From Sphingopyxis sp. DBS4 (GTDB lineage Bacteria; Pseudomonadota; Alphaproteobacteria; Sphingomonadales; Sphingomonadaceae), in assembly GCF_024628865.1 (NCBI RefSeq), contig NZ_CP102384.1:507001-571000 (forward strand): DNA of 64,000 nt, given 5' to 3'. Within the stretch, counting starts at the first letter, position 1; every line of letters starts with the position of its first letter. The position numbers and the translations under genes were made by a program. Below, in pieces: positions 7,360 through 15,394 of this stretch. The notes below the pieces were generated by a model that saw only the letters and a list, made by a program, of their open reading frames with translations, did no database searches and was not told the origin of the DNA.

Positions 7360-8654
7360 CTTCGCGCATCGCTTCCGTTACCGGTCGCCAGCTCTGGGAT
7401 TCGCGCGGTCGGCCCACGGTCGAGGCCGAGGTCGTGCTCGAATCGGGCGCGGTCGGCCGCGCTATCGCGCCCGCGGGCGCCTCGCGCGGCGCGCATGAGG
7501 CGATCGACCTCCGCGACGGTGGCGAGGCGTTCGGCGGCTATGGTGTCAATCGCGCGGTCGCCGGGATCGGATCGGAGATCGCCAGCGCGATCGCCGGGAT
7601 GGACGCGCGCGAGCAGGCGGCGGTCGATGCGGCGCTCTGCGCGCTCGACAATACGCCGAACAAGGCGCGGCTCGGCGCGAATGCGGTTGTTGCGGTGTCG
7701 ATGGCGGTGCTCCACGCCGCCGCTGCGGACGTCCGCGAGCCGCTGTGGCGCTATCTCGCGGGGGGACGCAGAGTGCGCGTGCCGCTTCCCGAAATCCAGA
7801 TTTTCGGCGGCGGCGCGCACGCCGGGCGGCGCACCGACGTGCAGGATTTCATGGTCATGTGCCCGAAGGCGGGCAGTTTTCGCCGCGCGCTCGAAATCAC
7901 CGACGATGTGTATCGCGCCGCGGGCAAATTGATGGAAGCGAAGGGGCCGCTGTCGGGGGTCGCCGACGAGGGCGGCTGGTGGCCGAATTTCGCCTCGAAC
8001 GAGGATGCGCTGGATACGCTGACCAAGGCGATCGAGGCGAGCGGACACCGCGCGGGCGAGGAGGTGTTCATCTCGCTCGACATCGCGGCGAACGAGTTCG
8101 GCGACGCCTCGGGCTACAGCCTCGCGCTCGACGACGGCCAGCTCACGAGCGAAGAGATGGCGGCGCGGATCGTCGAATGGGCGAAGGCCTATCCGATCCT
8201 GTCGATCGAGGATCCGGCGGGTCAGGACGACTGGACGGCGATGGCGGCGGTCACCGCGGCGATCGGCGAGCGGGTGCAGATCATCGGCGACGACGTGCTC
8301 GTTACAAATGCCGAGCGGGTCGAACGGGCAGGCGAGGCGGCGGTGTGCAACGCGGCGCTGATCAAGGTCAATCAGGTCGGCACCGTCACCGAGGCGAAGG
8401 CGGCGCTCGACGCCGCGGTGGCGCGGGGCTGGGGCGCGATCGTCTCGGCGCGCTCGGGCGAGAGCGAGGATGTCACCATAGCGCACCTCGCCACCGGCTG
8501 GGACGCGGGGCAATTGAAGGTCGGCAGCTTCACCCGCTCGGAGCGCATGGCGAAGTGGAACGAGATGCTGCGGATCGAGGAAGCGATGGGCGCCGATGCT
8601 GAATATGCGGGCTTCTCGGCCTTTGCCGCGCCGATCGGCACTGTCGCCGCATGA
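7356..8654 (+). CDS. Enolase-superfamily paralogue with altered active site
   Basis: A 432-residue protein that aligns with enolase along its whole length. Conserved positions include Ser43 in GASRGAHE, His155, Gln163, Glu205 in ADEGG, the metal ligands Asp242, Glu285 (SIEDP) and Asp312 (GDD), the catalytic lysine 337 in LIKVNQVGT, and Lys390. Two normally invariant residues differ: the usual SHRSGE is SARSGE (Ala365 for His) and the Glu after Gln163 is Asp164. Glycolytic enolase would normally be encoded elsewhere, and this gene sits between a kinase and a 2-hydroxyacid dehydrogenase with overlaps at both ends. I infer a specialised dehydratase or eliminase acting on a phosphorylated pathway intermediate rather than glycolysis. 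Confidence 0.85.
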   Translation: MTSRIASVTGRQLWDSRGRPTVEAEVVLESGAVGRAIAPAGASRGAHEAIDLRDGGEAFGGYGVNRAVAGIGSEIASAIAGMDAREQAAVDAALCALDNTPNKARLGANAVVAVSMAVLHAAAADVREPLWRYLAGGRRVRVPLPEIQIFGGGAHAGRRTDVQDFMVMCPKAGSFRRALEITDDVYRAAGKLMEAKGPLSGVADEGGWWPNFASNEDALDTLTKAIEASGHRAGEEVFISLDIAANEFGDASGYSLALDDGQLTSEEMAARIVEWAKAYPILSIEDPAGQDDWTAMAAVTAAIGERVQIIGDDVLVTNAERVERAGEAAVCNAALIKVNQVGTVTEAKAALDAAVARGWGAIVSARSGESEDVTIAHLATGWDAGQLKVGSFTRSERMAKWNEMLRIEEAMGADAEYAGFSAFAAPIGTVAA

Positions 8655-9571
8655 TCGTCCTTCACGCCCGCCCGAGCCCCGGCTTCCGCGAGGCGGTCGA
8701 TGCGATCTTCGGCCCCGGCGTCGTCGTCCATGTTGACGAGGCGGCACCGCTCGATGGCGTCACGGACGAAATCACCGCGCTGCTTCATGTGCTGACGCCG
8801 GTGACGGCCGATTTCATCGCTTCGGCGCCGAAGCTCAAGCTGATCCAGAAGCTCGGCGTCGGGGTGAACACGATCGCGCTCGACGCGGCGCAGGGGCACG
8901 GTGTCGCGGTGTGCAACATGCCCGGCACCAACAGCCAGGCGGTCGCCGAAATGGCGCTGTCGCTGATGATGGCGGTGCTCCGCCGGACCTGCTTCTTCGA
9001 CGCGCGGACGCGAGCCGGGGAGGGATGGACCGCCGACCCGTCCGAACTCGACAGCGTGGGCGAGGTGGCGGGGCGCACCGTCGGGCTCGTCGGTTTCGGC
9101 CATTCGGCGCAGTTGCTCGCGCCGGTGCTCGCCGCGCTGGGCGCGCGGGTCGTCTATACCGCGCGGAGCGTGCGCGAGGTTCCTTATGAATTTTGGCCGC
9201 TCGATCGCCTGCTGGCGGAGAGCGATATCGTCTCGCTCCACATCCCCCTCACCGACGAGACGCGTGCGTCGATCGATCCGTTTGCGATGAAGAAAGGCGC
9301 GGTGCTGGTGAACACCGCGCGCGGCGAACTCGTCGATCAGGAGCGGCTGGTCGAGGCGCTGGGGTCGGGCCATCTGCGCGGTGCCGGGCTCGACGTGTTC
9401 GCCGAAGAGCCGCTGCCGCGCGGCAACCCGTTGCTCGGCCTGCCGGGTGCGGTGCTCGCGCCGCATATCGCCTGGCTGACCCCCGAAACGCTCGCGCGCA
9501 GCCTATCGGTCGCGCACGAAAATTGTCGTCGCCTGAGAGCAGGCGAAGCGCTGTTGCATCAGGTGGTTTAA
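8651..9571 (+). CDS. D-2-hydroxyacid dehydrogenase, NAD(P)-dependent
   Basis: A 306-residue member of the phosphoglycerate, formate and glyoxylate reductase family. The dinucleotide loop is GLVGFGHSA (148-153, with Ala in place of the last Gly). The catalytic Arg224 (NTARGELVD), Glu253 (AEEP) and His272 (APHIAW) are all present. It interconverts a 2-hydroxyacid and a 2-ketoacid in the cytoplasm. The ATG overlaps the enolase-like stop (ATGA), and its own TAA overlaps the next ATG. An enolase-type reaction yields an enol or keto acid, so a dehydrogenase acting on that product is chemically reasonable, but no substrate can be read from the sequence. Confidence 0.9.
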   Translation: MIVLHARPSPGFREAVDAIFGPGVVVHVDEAAPLDGVTDEITALLHVLTPVTADFIASAPKLKLIQKLGVGVNTIALDAAQGHGVAVCNMPGTNSQAVAEMALSLMMAVLRRTCFFDARTRAGEGWTADPSELDSVGEVAGRTVGLVGFGHSAQLLAPVLAALGARVVYTARSVREVPYEFWPLDRLLAESDIVSLHIPLTDETRASIDPFAMKKGAVLVNTARGELVDQERLVEALGSGHLRGAGLDVFAEEPLPRGNPLLGLPGAVLAPHIAWLTPETLARSLSVAHENCRRLRAGEALLHQVV

Positions 9572-10263
9572 TGTCCCTCCCCATCGTCCTCATCACCGGT
9601 CAACTTCTGACCGACGCCGTGTGGCAACCGTTGCTCGATGTGTGGGGCGACCGCGAGGTGATCGTTGCCGACAATCGCAGCGATGACAGCATCGAAGGCT
9701 TCGCGCAGCGCCTGCTCGACAATGCCCCCCCGAAATTCGTCCTGATCGGTCACGCGATGGGCGGCTTTGTCGCTTTCGAGGTGATGCGCCGCGCGCCCGA
9801 GCGGGTCGCGAAGCTCGCGCTCATCGCGACGCTCGCTTCGGCCGACGGCCCCGCACAGACCGCGCGGCGGCAGGGCTATATCGACCTGGTCGAAAGCGGC
9901 CGCTTTGATCAGGTCGTCGAGGAGCGCATCCCGATCCTCTTCCCCGAGGAAAAGCGCGGGGACGAGAGGCTGCTCGGTATCGCGAGGGCTATGGCGGCCG
10001 ACACCGGCGCGGACACTTTCCTGGCGCAGCAGCGCGCGATCATGGCGCGCATCGACAGCCGCCCGCGGCTCAGCGAGATCGCGGTGCCGACCTTACTGGT
10101 TTGGGGCGAAAAGGACGGCATCACCAGCCGCGCGCACCATGACGAGATATTGGAAGCGATTCCGGGATCGCGGCTTGAGCTCGTGCCGGGGGCCGGGCAT
10201 CTGCCGACGGTCGAGGCGCCTGAGGTGGTGGTGCCGTTGCTGACGGATTTTATCGACGAATAA
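9571..10263 (+). CDS. Alpha/beta-hydrolase fold protein lacking the nucleophile serine
   Basis: A 230-residue compact alpha/beta hydrolase. The fold signatures are present: the strand and elbow VLIGHAMGGFVAFE, the acid region LLVWGEKDGITS and the histidine in VPGAGHLPTVEAP. The elbow residue that should be Ser is Ala62 (codon GCG at 9754-9756; TCG would restore Ser). Unless this is an assembly error, the enzyme cannot use the usual covalent serine mechanism. It may have a non-hydrolytic role, as in cofactor-free lyases or dioxygenases of this fold, or be inactive. The start overlaps the preceding stop (TAATG). It is the last gene of the operon and is followed by the palindromic element at 10265. 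Confidence 0.82.
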   Translation: MSLPIVLITGQLLTDAVWQPLLDVWGDREVIVADNRSDDSIEGFAQRLLDNAPPKFVLIGHAMGGFVAFEVMRRAPERVAKLALIATLASADGPAQTARRQGYIDLVESGRFDQVVEERIPILFPEEKRGDERLLGIARAMAADTGADTFLAQQRAIMARIDSRPRLSEIAVPTLLVWGEKDGITSRAHHDEILEAIPGSRLELVPGAGHLPTVEAPEVVVPLLTDFIDE

Positions 10264-10264
10264 A

Positions 10265-10349
10265 CTTTGTCATCCCCGCGAAAGCGGGGACCCAGAGCGT
10301 GCGTCGGCTGACCCAGCCCTGGGTCCCCGCTTTCGCGGGGATGACAAAG
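10265..10349. repeat. Palindromic repeat unit A1, likely bidirectional terminator
   Basis: Long inverted repeat with arms beginning CTTTGTCATCCCCGCGAAAG and a loop containing GAGCGTGCGTCGGCTGACCC. The same loop and arm design recur at 22441-22519. It lies between convergent genes (ends at 10263 and 10373) and can form a strong hairpin on either strand, so it probably ends both transcripts. Confidence 0.75.
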
Positions 10350-10372
10350 CAATTTTTTAGGTCCGCCGTCGG

Positions 10373-11425
10373 CTACTTCAGCTCCGCCCGCACAATCGCC
10401 GCGCCATCGACCATCGCTTTCAGCTTTGCCTGCGAATGTTCGCGGCTGTGGTATTTCATGCCGCAGTCGGGGGCGATCCACAGGCGTTCGGCGTCGACGT
10501 AGCGCAGCGCCTCGCGGATGCGGCCCGCGACCACCTCGGGCGTTTCCACCTCGGGGATCGACAGGTCAAGCACGCCGTACATGATCGTCTTGGTCGGCAG
10601 TTCGGCGAGGATCGCGGGGTCGAGCCCCGGCTGCGCCGCCTCGATCGAGATCACGTCGATGGCCGACGCCTCGAGCTCGGCGAGGAAGTCATAGGCCTTG
10701 GGTTTCGGCCCCGTAGCGCCCGCGCCGTGGTGGACCATCGCATAGCCGAAGCAGATGTGCAGCGCCGTCGTGCCGCCCACGCCGTCGAGCGCGCGGTTGA
10801 TCGCCTCGATCGCATAGCTGTTCGCTTCGGCCGCGCGCGCCTGAAGATAGGGTTCGTCGAGCTGGACGACATCGACGCCCGCCGCGAACAGATCCTTGAC
10901 CTCGGCATTGACCGCGTCGGCATAGTCCATCGCGAGCGACCGCGCGTCGGGATAATAGCCGTTCTCCGCCTGCTGCGTCATCGTGAACGGGCCGGGCAGC
11001 GTGAGCTTCACCGGCTTGGTCGAATGGCGGCGGAGGAAAGCGGCATCCTGCGCCTCGATCGGCGCGATGCGGCGGATCGGGCCCGAGACGAGCGGCACCG
11101 GATTGGCATTGCCGGTGCGGTCGATCGCGGTGCCGTGCTTCTCGGTGTCGATCCCCGACAAGGCGGTCGCGAGCCGGTTCGAATAGCTTTCGCGGCGCAT
11201 CTCGCCGTCACCGACGATGTCGATGCCGACCTCTTCCTGATCGCGGATCGCCATCAGCGTCGCGGCCTCCTGCGCATCCGCGAGCCACGGTTCGGGGATG
11301 CGCCACAGCGTCTCGGCGCGGACGCGCGGGGGCAGGCTGGCCTTCAATCGCTCGCGGTCGATCAGCCAGTCGGGCTGGGGGTAGCTTCCGACGATCGTCG
11401 TGGGCAATATGGGGTGGTCGAACAA
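10373..11425 (-). CDS. MetE-like zinc-dependent methyltransferase (C-terminal catalytic domain only)
   Basis: A 350-residue single-barrel protein resembling only the catalytic half of cobalamin-independent methionine synthase. The four zinc ligands can be seen: His223 and Cys225 in ALHICFGY, Glu262 in SIEAAQP and Cys321 in APDCGMKYH. The N-terminal motif IVGSYPQPDW is typical. Full MetE is over 750 residues and needs an extra folate-positioning domain, so this short form may instead transfer methyl or alkyl groups to a thiol, as in the related epoxyalkane:coenzyme M transferases. I placed the start at the TTG at 11425, preceded by GAGAGGA at 7-8 bases. It is divergent from the ligase at 11511 and shares palindrome site 4. 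Confidence 0.82.
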   Translation of the reverse strand: MFDHPILPTTIVGSYPQPDWLIDRERLKASLPPRVRAETLWRIPEPWLADAQEAATLMAIRDQEEVGIDIVGDGEMRRESYSNRLATALSGIDTEKHGTAIDRTGNANPVPLVSGPIRRIAPIEAQDAAFLRRHSTKPVKLTLPGPFTMTQQAENGYYPDARSLAMDYADAVNAEVKDLFAAGVDVVQLDEPYLQARAAEANSYAIEAINRALDGVGGTTALHICFGYAMVHHGAGATGPKPKAYDFLAELEASAIDVISIEAAQPGLDPAILAELPTKTIMYGVLDLSIPEVETPEVVAGRIREALRYVDAERLWIAPDCGMKYHSREHSQAKLKAMVDGAAIVRAELK

Positions 11426-11461
11426 GGCCAATCCTCTCGATTTTTGGGCTGGCCTATATTT

Positions 11462-11477
11462 ACTTAGTATTCTATCT
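11462..11477. promoter_or_regulatory. Operator-like palindrome, site 4 of 7 (MetE-like / second ligase)
   Basis: ACTTAGTATTCTATCT. It sits midway between the divergent starts, about 44 bases from the MetE-like TTG and 41 from the ligase ATG, so one bound regulator could block both promoters. Confidence 0.75.
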
Positions 11478-11510
11478 AATTCAAGCGAAACAGCGGCGAG
11501 GGAGAGCGAA

Positions 11511-13076
11511 ATGATCGATCTGGACGCGATCCGGACCTTGGCGGACATTCCGGCGGCGCAGGCCCGGAAGCGCGGCGATGCGGTCGCGGTGAAATTCGGG
11601 ACACGCGAAACGAGCTTTGCCGAGCTCGACGCGCGGTCGAACCGCGTGGCGAACGCGCTGCTCGCCTCGGGGGTCGTGCCCGGCGACCGTGTTTCGGTGC
11701 TGAGCAAGAATTACGACGGATGGTATCCGCTCTTCTTCGGCACCGCGCGGGCGCGCGCCTGCCTTGCCCCCGTCAACTGCCGGCTCGCGGCCGGGGAGAT
11801 TGCCTTCATCCTCGGCGATGCCGCGCCGAAACTGCTGTTCGTCGGGGAGGATTTCTTCGACCTCGCGCTTGCGGCGGTCGCCGATCTCGCCGCGCCGCCG
11901 CGGCTGGTCGCGCTCTATGGCGAACATCCGGCGTTCGAGAGCCTCGATGCGTGGCTCGGCGAGGCGGCGGCGACCGCGCCCGCCGACGAACCGCAGCTCA
12001 GCGACGACGTGCTTCAGCTCTACACCAGCGGCACGACGGGGCGGCCGAAGGGCGTGGTGCTTGCGAACAAAAATTACCGCCGCTTCCTCGAGATGGCGAC
12101 CGAAGTCGACGGCTTCGCTTATGGCGAGGACGAGACGGTGATGATCGTCATGCCGCTGTTCCACGTCGCGGGTACCAATGTCAGCTTTTCGGGCCTCGCG
12201 CAGGGCGGGCGGCTCGTGCTGGTCAAGGATTTCGCCGCCGCCGATGCTATCCGGATGATGACCGACGAGCGCGTCGCGCACGCCTTCCTCGCTCCGGCGA
12301 TGATCCAGATGATGCTCCAGCAGCCGGGGGCGGAGGCGGGCGATTATTCGCAGCTCCGTTCGATCGCCTATGGCGCCTCGCCGATCGCCGAGGACGTGCT
12401 GCGCCGCGCGCGCGCGGTCTTCGGCTGCGACTTCGTGCAATTCTATGGGATGACCGAAAGTTCGGGCGGCGGTTCCTATCTCTCGCCGACCGCGCACGAC
12501 CTGCCGGGTAAGCTCACTTCGTGCGGTCAGCCGTGGCCGCAGACCGAAATGGCGATCCTGGGCGCTGATGGCCGGCCGCTCGGTGACGGCGAGATCGGCG
12601 AGATCGCGATCCGCGGCGATATCGTGATGAAGGAATATTGGCATCGCCCCGAAGCGACCGCCGAGACGGTGGTGGAAGGCTGGCTGCGTACCGGCGACGT
12701 CGGCTATCGCGACGCCGACGGCTTTTACTTCGTCCACGACCGGATCAAGGACATGATCGTGTCGGGGGGCGAGAATGTCTATCCGGCCGAGGTCGAGAGC
12801 GCGATCATGGGCTGCCCCGGCATCGCCGACGTCGCGGTGATCGGCGTCCCCGACGACAAATGGGGCGAAGCGGTCAAGGCGCTGGTCGTACCCGCACCCG
12901 GCGCCGAGATCGACGCCGCCGCCGTGATCGGCTGGGCGCGCGAGCGCATCGCCGCCTACAAGGCGCCAAAGAGCGTCGACGTCATCGACGCGCTGCCGCG
13001 CAACCCGTCGGGCAAGGTGCTTCGCCGTGAGCTCCGCGCACCCTATTGGGAAGGCCGCGACCGCGCGGTGGGATAG
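11511..13076 (+). CDS. Acyl-CoA synthetase (AMP-forming ligase), second of three
   Basis: A 521-residue acyl-adenylate and acyl-CoA forming enzyme. Motifs are LYTSGTTGRPKGVVLANKN, the A5-type motif VQFYGMTESSGG, TGDVGYRDADGFYFVHDRIKD and the C-terminal lysine in NPSGKVLRRELR. It is distinct from the 3586 and 29603 ligases, which are more like each other. The start is an ATG after GCGAGGGAGAG. The promoter carries palindrome site 4. Its TAG stop is the first part of a short inverted repeat (13074-13089). It probably activates a different acid, or a later intermediate of the same pathway. Confidence 0.9.
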   Translation: MIDLDAIRTLADIPAAQARKRGDAVAVKFGTRETSFAELDARSNRVANALLASGVVPGDRVSVLSKNYDGWYPLFFGTARARACLAPVNCRLAAGEIAFILGDAAPKLLFVGEDFFDLALAAVADLAAPPRLVALYGEHPAFESLDAWLGEAAATAPADEPQLSDDVLQLYTSGTTGRPKGVVLANKNYRRFLEMATEVDGFAYGEDETVMIVMPLFHVAGTNVSFSGLAQGGRLVLVKDFAAADAIRMMTDERVAHAFLAPAMIQMMLQQPGAEAGDYSQLRSIAYGASPIAEDVLRRARAVFGCDFVQFYGMTESSGGGSYLSPTAHDLPGKLTSCGQPWPQTEMAILGADGRPLGDGEIGEIAIRGDIVMKEYWHRPEATAETVVEGWLRTGDVGYRDADGFYFVHDRIKDMIVSGGENVYPAEVESAIMGCPGIADVAVIGVPDDKWGEAVKALVVPAPGAEIDAAAVIGWARERIAAYKAPKSVDVIDALPRNPSGKVLRRELRAPYWEGRDRAVG

Positions 13077-13089
13077 GGTCAGGACCCTA
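13074..13089. repeat. Stop-codon-embedded inverted repeat TAGGGTCAGGACCCTA
   Basis: A 16-base inverted repeat, TAGGGTC-AG-GACCCTA, whose first three bases are the stop codon of the ligase gene. Related TAGGG sequences follow the TAG stops at 31160, 35973 and 54150. It could be a weak terminator or a mobile palindrome. Confidence 0.5.
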
Positions 13090-13156
13090 GGGCCGCGATG
13101 CCCGCGGCGGTTCGCTTCGGCTTGCGCCGCGCGCGCATTCATGGTTCACCGCCGCG

Positions 13157-14665
13157 ATGAAGACGCGGCTTCTGCTGGCATTGTTTTCGACCGCCTTGTC
13201 TGGTCTGGGGTCGCCGCTGCAACTGCGCGCGGAGGAAGCGCCCCAAGCGGTATCCCCGGCCGCCTTGACCCCCGAAGACGTTCGATCCGATTTCGTCTTT
13301 CTCTATCGAACCTTGCGGGAAGCGCATTTCGACCTTTATGCGCACCGCTCCCGATCGGATTACGACGCCTTCTATCGCACCTTGCTCGCCGCGACGAAGG
13401 AACCGATGGACGCGGCGGCGGTGGCGATCCTGTTCCAGAAATTCGTTGCCTATGGCCGGATCGGCCATGCCCGAATTGATGCACCGGTCGCCGCATTCGT
13501 CGCCTATGTGCGCGGTGGCGGCACCTTCCTTCCGCTGTTTTTGCGCGTCGACGAGGGCCGGGTGGTGCTTACCGAAACCGCGGACAGCGAGGGGAGGCTG
13601 CGCGCCGGAACGGAAATTCTCGCGATCGACGATGTTCCGGTCGATGACCTGCTCGAACGGCTTTCCGCTTATGTCTCGGCCGAACGCCCCTATATGGCGC
13701 ATGCCCAGATGGAGGCGAGTTTCCCCGCGCTTTTCTGGATCGAGCATGGGAATCTTCCCATGGTGACGGTCACGGCCAGACGAGACGGACGTATCGTCAG
13801 CGCGCCGGTCCGCGCCCTGACGCTTGCCGAGCGCGCCGCGATCCGGACCAAATTTCCCGTGCCAAAACCGCCGGTTGATTTCGCGACCAGGGAATATCGT
13901 CCCTTGGCCGATGGCATCGCCTATCTGCGTCCCGGCCCGTTTTTCAACATCGAGCAACCCGCCGATGGAGCCGCACCCTCATATGAAGCCTCATCGTTTC
14001 GAGCCTTTATCGACGACAGTTTTCACAAGATTCTCGCCAGCGGGGCCACCGATCTTTTGATCGATTTGCGGGGCAATCCGGGCGGGGACAATAGTTTCAG
14101 CGATCCGATGGTGGCATGGTTCGCCGATCGCCCTTTCCGTTTCGCCTCTTCCTTCATGCTGAAGGCCAGTGCCGCGACGAAGGCCGACTATGCCCGACAG
14201 CGCGCGGCGGGTGCTCCGATCGACGCAGGCTTTCGCCGCCAGATGGACGAGGAGGGCCGCCAGCCCAATGGGACGCGCTATCGCTACGATCTTCCGATGG
14301 TCCCGCCGCGCGCCGAGCCCCGTTTCCACGGGCATGTCTGGATACTCGTCGACCGGCACAGCTATTCGAACGCCGCGTCGGTCGCGGCGCTGGTGCAGGA
14401 CTATGGCTTTGGCACGATCCTCGGCGAGGAAACCGCCGACGTTGCGTCCAACTATGCTTCCGTCCAACATTTCACCTTGCCGCGAACCGGGATCGTCGTG
14501 ACCTATCCGAAAAGCCATTTCATCCGGCCGAACGGCAAGGATGAGATCGTCGGGGTCCGGCCCGACGTTCCGATCGGACGCCCTGCCGTGACGGCGGACG
14601 GCGATACCGTATTGGACGAAGCTCTCCGGATCATCGGGCAGGCGCCGGGCTCGGCACGGCGATGA
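13157..14665 (+). CDS. Secreted S41-family peptidase-like protein
   Basis: A 502-residue protein with an N-terminal signal peptide (MKTRLLLALFSTALSGLG, probable cleavage near residue 25). The C-terminal half has the S41 (C-terminal processing protease / tricorn) core: LLIDLRGNPGGDNS, then HVWILVDRHSYSNAASVAAL with the nucleophile serine, and GTILGEETADVASNY. Upstream is a PDZ-like segment (GTEILAIDDVPVDDLLERL). It likely acts in the periplasm on peptides. It has no palindrome site and starts 80 bases after the ligase stop, so it may be a bystander or read-through member of the ligase unit. Its link to the catabolic genes is unclear. Confidence 0.82.
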   Translation: MKTRLLLALFSTALSGLGSPLQLRAEEAPQAVSPAALTPEDVRSDFVFLYRTLREAHFDLYAHRSRSDYDAFYRTLLAATKEPMDAAAVAILFQKFVAYGRIGHARIDAPVAAFVAYVRGGGTFLPLFLRVDEGRVVLTETADSEGRLRAGTEILAIDDVPVDDLLERLSAYVSAERPYMAHAQMEASFPALFWIEHGNLPMVTVTARRDGRIVSAPVRALTLAERAAIRTKFPVPKPPVDFATREYRPLADGIAYLRPGPFFNIEQPADGAAPSYEASSFRAFIDDSFHKILASGATDLLIDLRGNPGGDNSFSDPMVAWFADRPFRFASSFMLKASAATKADYARQRAAGAPIDAGFRRQMDEEGRQPNGTRYRYDLPMVPPRAEPRFHGHVWILVDRHSYSNAASVAALVQDYGFGTILGEETADVASNYASVQHFTLPRTGIVVTYPKSHFIRPNGKDEIVGVRPDVPIGRPAVTADGDTVLDEALRIIGQAPGSARR

Positions 14666-14715
14666 AGAGACGGGCTGTCGACCGTCCCTGCCGACCATCA
14701 ATCGTCCCCCCCCCC

Positions 14716-14745
14716 AAAAAAAAAGGCCCGGCATAAAGCCGGGCC
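14716..14745 (-). terminator. Intrinsic terminator of the minus-strand VOC-MFS operon
   Basis: Hairpin with arms GGCCCGGC and GCCGGGCC around a short loop (14725-14745). Read on the minus strand it is followed by nine T residues (14716-14724), the classic Rho-independent layout. A run of ten C lies beyond the A run on the plus strand. A second, weaker inverted repeat (TTCCCA...TGGGAA, about 14753-14774) lies between it and the VOC stop. Confidence 0.85.
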
Positions 14746-14778
14746 AAGAGGAGTTCCCAGTGGTACCCTTGGGAATGT

Positions 14779-15372
14779 CTATTCGGCCGGCACCGGCGTC
14801 CGGCCCATGATCATGCCCTCGCGCTTGGTGCCGTCGGCCTGTACCGGGTCGTGCGCGATGTCGCGTTCGTCGAGTGCGCGCGTCCACGCCGCGAATTCGA
14901 GGCAGACGCCGTCGGGGTCGAAGAAATAGACCGAGCGGACATAGACGTCGTCGTTCAGCTCGGCCGACGACTGGGTCGGCGAATTGTCGTGGTTGAGGAT
15001 CGGCGTGACCTCGACCCCCTTGGCGACCAGGCGCTGGTAATAGTCATCGAACTTCTCGGCGCGGACGTTGATCGCGATATGGTTCATCGATCCGTGCGCC
15101 GACACGAAGCTGCCCTTCGTCGGCAGCGCCGCAGGGGCCGAGATGCCGGGGACGGCCTCGGGCGCGTTCGGGAACCAGAAAAAGGCGAGGCTGTCGCCGT
15201 TGCCGATGTCGAAGAAGAAATGCTGGCCGCGCCCACCGGGCAGGTCGATCGTCTTGGTCAGCGGCATGCCGAGGACGTCGCGGTAGAATTCGACCGTCTT
15301 CGCCATGTCCTTGCACACGAGCGCCAGGTGATTGACGCCGAGAAACTCGAACTCCTTGTTGGATGCAGTCAT
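14779..15372 (-). CDS. VOC-superfamily (glyoxalase/extradiol dioxygenase fold) protein
   Basis: A 197-residue protein with paired beta-alpha-beta-beta-beta modules. Metal-ligand candidates are His in GVNHLALVCKD, His in SMNHIAINV and Glu in CLEFAAW, the usual VOC placements. KTVEFYRDVLGMPL is the typical first helix. It could be a lyase, epimerase, ring-cleaving dioxygenase or thiol-adduct enzyme. It is the last gene of a five-gene minus-strand operon with a GST, a carboxymuconolactone decarboxylase homologue, a SnoaL-like protein and an MFS carrier, and is followed by a strong terminator. The start follows AAAGGAG. Confidence 0.87.
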   Translation of the reverse strand: MTASNKEFEFLGVNHLALVCKDMAKTVEFYRDVLGMPLTKTIDLPGGRGQHFFFDIGNGDSLAFFWFPNAPEAVPGISAPAALPTKGSFVSAHGSMNHIAINVRAEKFDDYYQRLVAKGVEVTPILNHDNSPTQSSAELNDDVYVRSVYFFDPDGVCLEFAAWTRALDERDIAHDPVQADGTKREGMIMGRTPVPAE

Positions 15373-15394
15373 GATCCGTCTCCTTTGTCGCAGT

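Noticed and set aside
14706..14724. Homopolymers of ten C followed by nine A as a possible phase-variation tract
   Set aside because: They lie outside any gene. The A run is better explained as the T tract of the minus-strand terminator. The C run could be length-variable but has no visible consequence.
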